This document shows, in pieces, positions 21,611 to 31,622 of a stretch of 64,000 nt of DNA. The DNA lies in contig NC_050096.1 in NCBI RefSeq assembly GCF_902167145.1, positions 184,981,825 through 185,045,824 of the forward strand. The letters are read 5' to 3'. The first letter of the stretch is position 1, and each line of letters opens with the position of its first letter. The stretch is from Zea mays (taxonomy: Eukaryota; Streptophyta; Magnoliopsida; Poales; Poaceae). The translations under genes were made by a program, and so were the position numbers. The notes under the pieces were generated by a model. It did not search any database. It was not told the origin of the DNA and saw only the letters and a list, made by a program, of their open reading frames with translations.

Positions 21611-24600
21611 TTAATCTTCTCTCAAAACGACTTCTGCAGCCTCGTTCAGGAGCCGATTGACGACTTCGTCCATAATATCTTCAGCCATCTTTTTAATTTC
21701 GTCGTCTCCTTTCGGCTGAGGGCCCGAAGACGCTTTAGCAGGATCTGAAGTAAGATAGGATACGGCTACAGTGCTATTACAAATCGCAAACAAATCTTAA
21801 AGCCTAAGATTACAACACAATAAAAACTATTAGTTAATACCTAATTGACCTTCGGCCTCTGCGCTCTTTTCAGCAGCCTCAGCTACTTCTCTAGCATCGT
21901 GAATTCCCTTTTCACTTCTTCTAATAATTTCTCCGGCCATTTCTCGGCCACCATTATCCCAAATATCGGTAAAAATTTTTCCACCAATTATACTAGCTTC
22001 GGCCGAAGGGTCTCTTGCATCTTCAAGGGACAAAGCAGCTTCGGATTGTGCTAAAATTTTTACATGTTCGCAGCCCTTCTTCTCTAAGATGGTGGCAATT
22101 CCTCTGGCACCAGAGAAGGCACATATATCTCCACGGCTATTTAAAATTTCTTCGAAGGCTTCAGCTTCGTGGTCGATCCACTCGATGGGGCCTTCGGGAT
22201 TGCCTCTCGTAAAGTTTTCCTCACTTGAAAATGCGCCGACCTTAGCGAAGCTAGCCTTCAGCTTCTTAACACATTCTATAGATTTGTTATAACATCTCTT
22301 TTTGGACGACCGAAGCTCTTCAACAGTTCCTTCTAGGTGATCTGCCCATTGGTCGCTGAGTTCTCGCTTTGTCTCTTCAAGTATGCGTTCTTCCTTGGCT
22401 CTGGCCAGTTGTTTCCGAAGATCTTCGATTTCGCGCTTCTAAGCTTCAGCTTGACCTTTAAAAGCAGCTTCGTCTGCCTTTATTTTATTTATCAATGAGT
22501 GTAATATTTTATCTTTCTCGAGACCTTCGTTCCTCAGTTCAATAACTTCGGAACGAAGGTTGCTCAGGGCTATAGAACACCCTTCGTCTTCAGCATCTTT
22601 TTGTGCCCTGAGGGTATTGCTAAGTATCAGGCCCTGCAAAAAGAAATATGTGTGTGTCAATAGGTTTAAACAAACGAAAAATTTTGGACTCAACAAAAAT
22701 ACAAAGATTTCATTTGTCGCACCTTTAAGCTATTGTAAGCCAGGCTGTCGGCCAGATCGTTCTTCGACAGCACCGAAAGCCCATCTTCTAAAGTTGGGAA
22801 TCCGAAGCTCCTACTCATCTCCCGACAGACAGAAATTTCCTTGCTGTCGGGGAGACAATACAAGAAGTCTTCTTCTCCACTGCCATTGAATATTAACGCC
22901 CCCTTTGGATATTTCAGTTTTTGGGCGTAGTGCTGGGCCTCTTGCTCTTCTTTTTCTGATAGTTTTTTCCCCGAAGCATGACAAACAATATAATCACGAA
23001 CTTTGAGGGATGCTTCGGGGGCAATAACACCGGTTTCTTCAACCAAAGTTGGCTTTGTAATTTTTTCTGCCTCACTTTCCAAGGATTTTATCCTTGCGGG
23101 CTCTGAGGGCCCAGCTTCGGCTTCAGTCTCTTGCTCTGGAGCTTTAGAACCAGAAATTTCAGTTGTTGTTTCAGGAATGACAGCAGCCTTCTTCGGAGGT
23201 GTGCTTGAAGATTTGATCGTTTCCAGTACATCTAGCATATTAGCCATTCTCTTTCTTTTCGGAGTCACTGCTGGCACTTTTTGATTTTTTACTATCTCAA
23301 TGTTTGCTGTAGGACTCAAAACTTCTGATGTTTTGGATCCCTCAGTTGCTTCTTTTACCTCTTCCATTTTTTCTGAGGACGGCGCTTCGGCCTTCTCTTT
23401 CGTTTCTGATAACAAAATCTTTGATTGTTCCAATTCTATCTTTGTTGGCACTTCGGCCGTTTCTGCGACTTCTGGCAGCAAGGTTGGCTCGATTGGTTTT
23501 TCAGCTTCGGTGGCCGAAGAAGTTTCTCCGGTAAACTCAGGCACCGAAGCTGGTTCAATATAGCGCGGCCGATGTGTGAGGACCTTTATCTTTTTTCTTT
23601 TCGGTTCTGGCTCGCTAGGAGCAATTGCAGCTTCTTCTTTTGCAGAGGTTGTGTTTTTTCTCTTCTGCCTTCGAATGAGATAGCAATAGTCAGGGTAGAC
23701 AAACCCGATTGCATCAAATACCCGATTCAGCCTCTTCTTTTTTCGGCCTCCGAAGGCTGCTGACATTGCAGTGTCTTCGGCCTTCGAATAAGCCCCAAGC
23801 AGTTCATCACTTAAATTTTCAATACTTTTTAACCAGTCATCATCTGGCTCAACGAATTTATCTCCAAATTTAAAAGTGTACTTCAACCTGATAAGTCCAC
23901 CTTCGTCGGCCTCTTTTACGGTTTCTTGTGGCATTTCCCATTTCTCTGCGAGCGGCCATACCCTGAAGGCAATATGCTCTTGTACTAAGTCTCTTGTTCC
24001 AATAAAAGAACAGATAACGCCGAAAGCCCTCTGGCATTCTTCGGCAGCTTCATTCATTTCAACCTTCGGTCTCCGAAGGCCGAAGCTTTGCCAAATAGGG
24101 CGCATGATTATACCTTTGATATCTTCTCGTACTGTCAGATCATTCTTCACATAAAATCATTCTGTCATCCAATCTCCGGGCCATCTCTTCCGAAAGGTTG
24201 GCACGGGGCAGCTTGACCCGGACCGGGAAACGAAACTATAGCAGCCAAAATTATTGTGATATTGTTCCTTACCCCAAGGTTTTGTTTCGTATGATAATTC
24301 GTGTATATTGCAGAAGCTTTTTGCATCAGGCTTCAGACCTTGGCTTCTCACGGCCCACACGAAGATATTCAGCCTTATGATTGCTTCGGGGGTAAGTTGG
24401 TGAAGATAGACTTCGAAGATTTTCAACACCTCCACGACGAAGCTGCTCAAGGGAAATCGCAGTCCAGCTTTCAAAAAGCTTCGGTACACTACGACTTCAT
24501 TCTCTTCAGGGTGTGGGCATGTTTTTCCCCTTCGTCGGCCCTCACAATGGATAAATCCCGGAAATACCTTCCTCTCATGTTGACAAGATGATTCTCTTTG

Positions 24601-24848
24601 ATAGTTGATTTACCATAAACTGAATGGCTTGGTCGCCAGGGACGATCTTCGGAGTCTTCACCACCACTGTCCACATCATAGCTGTCACTGTCACCGGTAT
24701 CTTCAGACAAACCTTCCAGAATCTCCTTGGTGATTTTTTCTGTATTGGTCTTTGACATCGCTATAAGAAACCCCAAGTTTTTCTCTTCGTCCAGGCTCAG
24801 CTTCATCTTAGCAGCAGTCTTTTTATCCTCAGACATTTTCGGAGGCAC
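21611..24848 (-). pseudogene. Antisense gene in the Zeon-like element with putative gypsy-type transposon domain
   Basis: Read on the minus strand from ATG at 24848. An acidic N-terminus is followed by a domain of the Pfam 'putative gypsy type transposon' (PF04195) kind at about 24460-24010: PLSSFVVEVLKIFEVYLHQL, IRLNIFVWAVRSQGL, KEQYHNNFGCYSF. A long Glu/Lys/Pro-rich region follows (to 22740). After a likely GT-AG intron (22722-22634) comes a coiled coil (about 22633-21830). Two defects are visible: a one-base frame change near 24500, and TGA where relatives have Trp in WFYVKNDL (near 24155). Its enzymatic role is unknown; the family name does not prove transposase activity. It overlaps the region where pol is missing. 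Confidence 0.7.
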
Positions 24849-25142
24849 TAAAAAACTATTTTTAAAGCCGAAGCTTCAAAACTAAAAGCTTAGCAAATTG
24901 TAGTGCACAAGAGCTAAAAATTGAGTCAGCGGGAGCAATTGGCCAGAGAGCGTGACAAATGAGTTTGCGGTATCGCCCTATTTATACGCCAAAAGCGTTG
25001 AAAATTGAAAGACCCCGCTTGTCAGTGAATGTTGCTATTCTAGCAAAGGGAAGGTGTTTTTTCGGACCTTCGGCGTAAAGCCTTCGTCCATGTCGCAATC
25101 TAAATTTATTATTTTAAACAAATTTTTATTGCGAGGGGCTAC

Positions 25143-25784
25143 TGTTGGGGACCTTCGGCATCCGAAGGTCCTCAAAAACAGGATTTAATAGTATTTCTGG
25201 AGTATAATGTGTGAACAGGTATCTTCGGACTCAAGTCGGCATCACAGTAAACAAGAATAATACGAAGGTTGATGCAGCGCCGAAGGTGTAAGCAGGAAAG
25301 CTTCGGCGTGACAGCAGAAGGGGAAACCGACTTAAAGATAAAAAGGCTATTTAGACCTCGACAGATTACTATAGAATTATTATCAAGTGTAAAGGGCATG
25401 AATGTAATTTTGCATGGGCTGCGATCCGTGCCTATAAATAGGTGAACAGTACCCCCGTACTGGACACGCTGACTTGGCATTCGCTTTTTGCGTCATCCTT
25501 GTACTATCATCTCCTTCTAGTTGAAGGTACAATTGCAATTCAAAGATGTTTATGTCTATGTCTGATAGTAATGTATAATTACTTATGTTATCTTTTATAT
25601 TCTTTACATTTTATCCTTCGTCACTGTACAATAAATTTATGAAGGCACGCTCTTCATCACCTTCGTCCGAAAATCATTATATCCTAAGGGAAATAATGCT
25701 TAGAAGGACGAAGGACTTTAGCGATTAACATTTTTTATGTTGCCTTGTTCTTAACTCCTAGCATTTGAGAACAAGTCCCCAACA
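25143..25784 (+). repeat. 3' LTR of the Zeon-like element (642 bp)
   Basis: Same ends and length as the 5' LTR. It is preceded by the purine-rich tract GCGAGGGGCTAC. I see one substitution relative to the 5' copy, and CTCAG follows at 25785-25789. Confidence 0.93.
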
Positions 25785-26790
25785 CTCAGGCATCTTGTAC
25801 TCTCCAAGCATTGTCCTCACCATGTCAATTAGCATCATGTTCTTTCTCTCTACTACACCATTTTGTTGTGGTGTGTAGGGAGCGGAGAACTCGTGCTTGA
25901 TGCCTTCCTCCTCAAGATATTCTTCGACTTGAAGGTTCTTGAACTCCGATCCATTATCGCTTCTTATCTTTTTCACCTTTAGCTCAAACTCATTTTGAGC
26001 TCTCCTTAGGAAGCGCTTTAGAGTTTCTTGGGTTTCAGATTTATCCTGTAAAAAGAAACCCAAGTGAAGCGGGAAAAAATCATCAACAATAACAAGACCA
26101 TACTTACTTCCCCTGATGCTAAGATAAGCAACGGGCCTGAAGAGATCCATATGTAGGAGTTCCAGAGGTCTTGATGTCGTCATCATGTTCTTGCTTTGAT
26201 GAGTACTTCCCACCTGCTTCCCTGCCTGACACGCTGCATAAGGTCTATCTTTCTCAAAACAGACATCGGTTAGTCCTAACACATGTTCTCCCTTTAAAAG
26301 CTTATGAAGGTTCTTCATCCCAACATGTGCTAGACGACGGTGCCAGGGCCAGTCCATATTAGTCTTAGCGATTAAGCATGCATCTAGATCAACATTTTCT
26401 TTTGAGAAATCAACTAAGTAGAGCTTGTCGTATAATACACCCTTAAAAGCTAATGAACCATCACTTCTTCTAAAGACAGATACATCAATATTTGTAAATA
26501 AGCAATTATAACCCATATGACACAATTGACTTACAGACAACAAATTGTACCCGAGCGATTCTACTAGAAACACATTTGAAATCGAATGCTCTGTTGTGAT
26601 GGCTATTTTGCCTAAGCCCTTGACCTTGCCTTGGTTCCCATCTCCAAAGATGATAGTGTCTTGGGAATCCCTGTTCTTGACGTAGGAAGTGAACATTTTC
26701 TTCTCCCCCGTCATGTGGTTTGTGCATCCGCTATCAATGATCCAGCTTGAGCCCCCGGATGCATAAACCTGCAAGGTAATTAAGCTTGAG
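25785..26790 (-). pseudogene. pol: Copia pol, protease-integrase part, of the Ji-like element
   Basis: From 26785 downward: YASGGSSWIIDSGCTNHM (protease active site), the integrase zinc finger (WHRRLAHVGMKNLH ... ACQAGKQ), and the DDE core (IRSDNGSEFKN and APYTPQQNGVVERKN). It is interrupted in the integrase C-terminal part by the Zeon-like element; the following residues are at 18419 and below. The protease is preceded by TTACCTTGCAG|GTTTATGC, a good splice-acceptor form, and gag ends in TAA just upstream. Confidence 0.87.
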
Positions 26791-29212
26791 TTTTAGGTAC
26801 CCAACTCTTGTTGGGTCCTACAAGGTTAGTCACAACAGACTTTGGAACCCAGATGCAAGTTTTGTCTCTCTTGCACTTAGGTCCCAAACTTCTAGCAACT
26901 ACTTTATCATTTTTGCATAACAGTACAAATGAAGCATTACATGTTTGATAAAGTGTAGTTCGTCTAGTTGATGCCTTCCTAGGCGCATGAGGAGCAACAT
27001 GATGGCGCCTAGGTCTGTTCCTACCATGAGCATATGAAGAGCTAGATGCAAACATGGCATGAGAACTAAATGCAGCATCATGACATACAGGAGAAACAAC
27101 ATGATTATGATACCTATCATGATGAACAATACTAGTAACTTTCTTATCATAAATATAGGCATGGTTCTTTTGAGAGCTACTAGCCATAGGAGCCTTCCCT
27201 TTCTCCTTGTTGAGATTGGAAGTCATTTGGCATGTTAAGTTCTTGGTTCCCTTTTGGAAACCAAGTCCATCCTTAATAGAGGAGTGTCTATCAATGGTGT
27301 AAGAATCCCTAGAAAATTTTAATTTCTCATAATTATCCTTGCAAGTCTTAAGTTGAGGATTAAGACTTGCAACATCATTATTCAAATTAAAATGGTAGAC
27401 ACATGTTCATTGCAAGCATCAACATCAAAGCCTTTACACCTATTGCAGATAACAACATGTTCTACACATGAACTAGTCACATTTGCTTTTTCTAGTTTAA
27501 CATTTAAATCAACATTCAAATTCTTAAGATTAGAAATAGAGTCATGACAAATAGACAACTTAGAAGACAATAATTCATTTTTTTAATTTCTAGAGCAAGA
27601 GATTTTTGAACATTAATAAATTTATCATGTTCCTCATAGAGAATATCTTCTTACTTTTCTAGTAGCCTATCTTTTTCATTAAGAGCATCAATCAATTCAT
27701 TTATTTTATCTACCTTAGATCTATCTAATCCTTTAAATAGATCACTATAATCTACTTCATCATCAGAAGATTCCTCATCACTAGAAGAAGTGTACTTAGG
27801 TGTATCTCGTGTATGTACCTTCTTCTCCTTAGCCATGAGGCACGTGTGGCGTTCGCTGGGGAAGAGAGAGGACTTGTTGAAGGCCGAGGCAGCTAGTCCT
27901 TCATCATCAGAGTCGGATGAAGAACAGTCAGAGTCCCATTCTTTTCCAATGTGTGCCTCGCCCTTTGCCTTCCTGTAGTTCTTCTTCCTTTCCTTCTTTC
28001 CTTTCTTTTCTTATGCCTAGTCATTATCATTATCGGGACACTGTGCTATGAAATGACCAGACTTATCGCACTTGAAACAGGAGCAATTTCCCCTTGATTT
28101 GTTCTTGTTGGGATACTCCTTGCGTCCCTTCAAGGCGGTCTTGAAGCGCTTGATTATAAGCGTCATTTCGTCCTCGTTGAGCCTGACAGCCTCCACTTGT
28201 GCTACCTTGCTAGGTAGCGCCTCCTTGCTGCTTGTTGCTTTGAGAGCAATGGGCTGCAGTTCGTAGAGAGGAAGCGGTCCGTTTGCACCATTGTCCACGA
28301 AGCGGTCCATTTGCAGCATCGTCCACATATCTCGCTTCCTTCACCATCATGCACCCGCTCACAAATTTTTCGAGAATTTCCTCGAGCGTCATCTTGGTGT
28401 ACCTAGGATTCTCACAGATAAGATTTACAAGATGAGGATCAATGACGGCAAAATGACCTTAGCATTAGTCGGACGTCGTCGTGATCCATCCATCTTGTAC
28501 TTCCATAGCTTCAAATTTTGTTCACCAGAGCCTTGAGCTTGTTGTACGTTTGAGTTGGCTCTTCTCCTCTTATCATGGCAAACCTCCCTAGCTCACCTTC
28601 CACCAGTTCCATCTTGGTGATCATGGTGGCGTCATTACCCTCGTGAGAGATCTTGAGGGTATCCCATATTTGCTTGGCATTGTCCAAGCCGCTGACTTTG
28701 CTGTATTCATCCCTGCATAGAGATGCTAACAAAATAGTAGTGGCTTAGGCATTTTTATGTATTTGCTCATTAATAAATGCAGGATTGTTAGTGCTATCAA
28801 AATGCATTCCATTTTCAACAATTTCCCAAATACTAGGATGGAGGGAAAATAAGTGACTGCGTATTTTATGACTCCAAAATGAATTGTCTTCTCCATCAAA
28901 GTGTGGGGGTTTTTCGAGTGGAATAGATAATAAATGGGCATTTCAATTATAAGAGATGTGAGAATAATCAAAAGAATAGTTTTGATTAACCGTTTTCTTT
29001 TTCGACGAAGAGTCTTTGTCGTCGCCATCCCCTGACAAAGAGGAGGAGGCGTCGCTGTCGTAGTAGATGATCTTCTTTATGCGCCTCTTCTTCCCATCCC
29101 TCTTCTTTTGACTTGAGCCTGAGTCAGTGGGCTTGTCGCCTTTTGGCTCGTCGACGTAGAGGGTCTCCTTCTCCTTGTCGTTGATCACTATCCCCTTGCA
29201 TTTAAGATCCAT
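26780..29212 (-). pseudogene. gag: Copia gag of the Ji-like element, broken
   Basis: ATG at 29212 (MDLKCKGIVINDKEKE). It matches the gag at 31623-33875 along its length: basic/Ser-rich start, capsid core (about 28750-28400), zinc knuckle CFKCDKSGHFIAQC near 28075-28035, Asp/Ser-rich stretch, coiled coil and C-terminal part ending SWVPKTQA. The second Gly-like position of the knuckle is Asp (KCDKSGH against KCGKTSH in the sister). Several stops and frame changes (near 28940, 28740, 28500, 28330, 28016, 27650, 27570 and 27385) make it a pseudogene. Confidence 0.85.
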
Positions 29213-29261
29213 CTCTTCGGGCGGTTAGTCCCTTAATGAAGAGTACAACTCTAATACCAAT

Positions 29262-30304
29262 TAAGAGCACCTAGAGGGGGTGAATAGGTGATCCTGTAAA
29301 ATTCACGACTAAGCAGCACAAACTTGGTTTATAAAAATGTTAGTGAGGTTAAAACAAAGGTGCAATGAATATAGAGAGAACTCTTCACTTGATTGTTCCT
29401 TTAGAATGTATATTGAACTTAGGAACAATAGAACAAGTGATAAGTGAGAACTCTAAGAACGAAATCAATCACAATAAAAAGTGGCACAAGAGATACGGTG
29501 ATTTTATCCCGTGGTTCGGCCAATGCCTACTCCACGTTGTGGTGACCTCCTTCGGTCAAGGATTACACTCAATCCCTCTCAAGTGATCCAATGATCAACC
29601 TTGAGTACCACGTTTTCTTCCTTAGCAGATGTTTCTCTTTGTGAGTACCACAGCTTGGTGTACTGCTCCATGCGCTAGGGGTCCCTTTTATAGCCCCAAG
29701 GCAGTTAGGAGCCGTTGGAGCTCCATTTGGTAGGCAATTCTTGTCTTCTGTCCATGGGCACACCGGATAGTCCGGTGCACCATCGGACATGAACAATGCA
29801 CGATTTCTTTCCTGGTTTGGCGAAGCCGATCATCGTAGTTGTGCCCCCTTGGCACACTAGACAGTGTCCTGCGCACACCGGACAGTCTGGTGCGGCCTAA
29901 TGACCGTTGGCTCTGGCCACACGTCGCTTGTTGATTGTGCGTTGATCGCGCTGTCGACCGTTGGCGCGGACGTTGTTGGCTCACTGGATAGTCCGATGCA
30001 CACCAGACAGACTGGTGAATTTTAGCCGTAGTGTCCTCGACGATTCTCGAGAGCAGCAAGTTCGTCGTCGCGCCAGCCTGGGCACTGGACAGTGTCTGGT
30101 GCACTCGCAGCGGGTGCAAGTCTGGCTGTTTCAGCTGAACTCCTTTTGCTCCTTTTTGACTTTACTCAACTGAGTTCCTGGTACTTAGACAAGCATGTTT
30201 AGCACATAAAACAAATGACTAAGTATCTAGATCTTTCCTTTATACTTGATCCATCTAAATATACCTTTGCTCAACATTTTGTTAGTTCTCACATAGTGTG
30301 TTGT
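29262..30304 (-). repeat. 5' LTR of the Ji-like element, main part (interrupted and deleted)
   Basis: On the plus strand it starts TAAGAGCACC, so the terminal TG has mutated. It shows the same sequence as 13572-15392 but lacks roughly 230 bp around 29648 relative to that copy. At 30304 it is interrupted by the plus-strand copia element; its last 52 bases lie at 39077-39128. The adjoining primer site has decayed to ATTGGTATTAGAG. Confidence 0.88.
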
Positions 30305-31572
30305 TGAAAGGAAAATGTGCCCTTGGGCCATTTCTATAAGTATTTTGGTGATTAGATGCCCAACACATTAAATGAGTACTTATGTGCAAAATGAGTGAAG
30401 AATGCAAATCAAAGTGTAAGGTATGTTTCTAGACTTAGTATATTATTTTGGTATACTAATGTGTTTGTCTAAGTGCTAGAAACAGGGCCAACAAAAGAAG
30501 AAAAGCATTGGAAAAGACTTGGCTGTGAACAACCAAGTATCTGCTCGGGCCTGGCACACCGGACTATCCGGTGGTGCACCGGACAGTGTCCGGTGCGCCA
30601 GGCTGGCCGACGTTGAACTGGCTGCTCTCGGGAAAACGCAGAGGCGTACGACTATAATTCACCGGACTGTCCGGTGGTGCACCGGACTGTCCGGTGAGCC
30701 AATGGTCGCCAGCGCCAACGGTCGGCTGCACAATCCGCGGGCGACGCGTGGCCTGCAGCAACGGTCGGTTGGGCACACCGGACTGTCCGGTGTGCACCGG
30801 ACTGTCCGGTGTGCCAACCCACCCCGAGGACTAACGATCGGATGCGCCAGATAAGGAAGGAGATCGCGCACCGGATAACCACAGTGACGGTGGTGCACCG
30901 GACTGTCCGGTGCACCACCCGACAGAAGGCAAGTTTGGCTTTCCAATTTGGCCTCCAAGGGCTAATAGCTGCCTTGGGACTATAAAAGGGACCCCTAGGT
31001 GCATGGAGGAGTACACCAAGCTTACAAGAAACATCCTAAGACATCTAGACTCCGCTTTCACGCAATTGGATCATCGTTCTTGAGATTTGAGCACTATTTG
31101 AGTTGTAAACTCCTCGCGCTGTGTTTGTGTGCTCACGTTCTCACTTGTGTGCGGTTTTATGCTACGAATTTGAGTCTTGTGTGTGTTGCTCTCCCCAACC
31201 TTACTCTGTGCTTTCTTTGTGATCTCAATTGTAAGGGCGAGGGATTCCAAATTGTGGAGATTCCTCGCAAACGGGAAACATACTCTAAAAGAAAAGACTG
31301 TGGTATGCAAGTTGATCATCGGATCACTTGAAAGGGGTTGAGTGCAACCCTCGTCCATTGGGACGCCACAATGTGGAAGTAGGCAAGTGTTACTTGGCCG
31401 AACCACAGGATAAAAATCGCGTGTCTCTTATGTTGCTCTCTCTGTGATTGTTGTGTTCACAAGAACTCGCTTCAAAGCTACTTAGCCGTACTAACACTTT
31501 AAACTAAGTTTTGTGGCTATTAGTGTTTGATTTTACAGGATCACCTATTCAGCCCCCCTCTAGGTGCTCTCA
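30305..31572 (+). repeat. 5' LTR of the nested Ji-like element (1268 bp)
   Basis: Starts TGAAAGGAAAATGTGCCC and ends CTAGGTGCTCTCA. TATA box TATAAAAG at 30981-30988. CACCGGACtgtCCGGTG palindromes occur at about 30560-30600, 30660-30700, 30775-30815 and 30895-30915. It is 34 bp longer than the 3' LTR, mainly because of palindrome units. Confidence 0.92.
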
Positions 31573-31590
31573 ATTGGTATCAGAACCATA
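31573..31590 (+). other. Primer binding site (Met-tRNA type, altered)
   Basis: ATTGGTATCAGAACC directly after the LTR. It differs from TGGTATCAGAGC at one base. Confidence 0.85.
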
Positions 31591-31622
31591 CTCTTCATCT
31601 AAGGGACTAACCGCCCGAAGAG

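Larger units (their letters stand above)
18420..25784 (+). mobile_element. Zeon-like Ty3/gypsy retrotransposon, non-autonomous, recent
   Basis: Complete element of 7365 bp with two 642-bp LTRs and a perfect 5-bp duplication (CTCAG). It encodes gag on the plus strand but shows no protease, reverse transcriptase or integrase. The space where pol would be holds a tandem-repeat tract and a minus-strand gene with a plant 'gypsy-type transposon' domain. Size, LTR length and lack of pol agree with the published maize element Zeon-1 of the cinful-zeon family as I recall it. It would depend on enzymes of an autonomous relative. The two LTRs differ at one base that I can see (C at about 18706, T at about 25429), so insertion was recent. 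Confidence 0.9.

Noticed and set aside
22690..24150. 486-codon minus-strand frame considered as an independent host gene
   Set aside because: It is inside the Zeon-like element, between its LTRs, and continues upstream into the gypsy-type transposon domain, so it belongs to that element.
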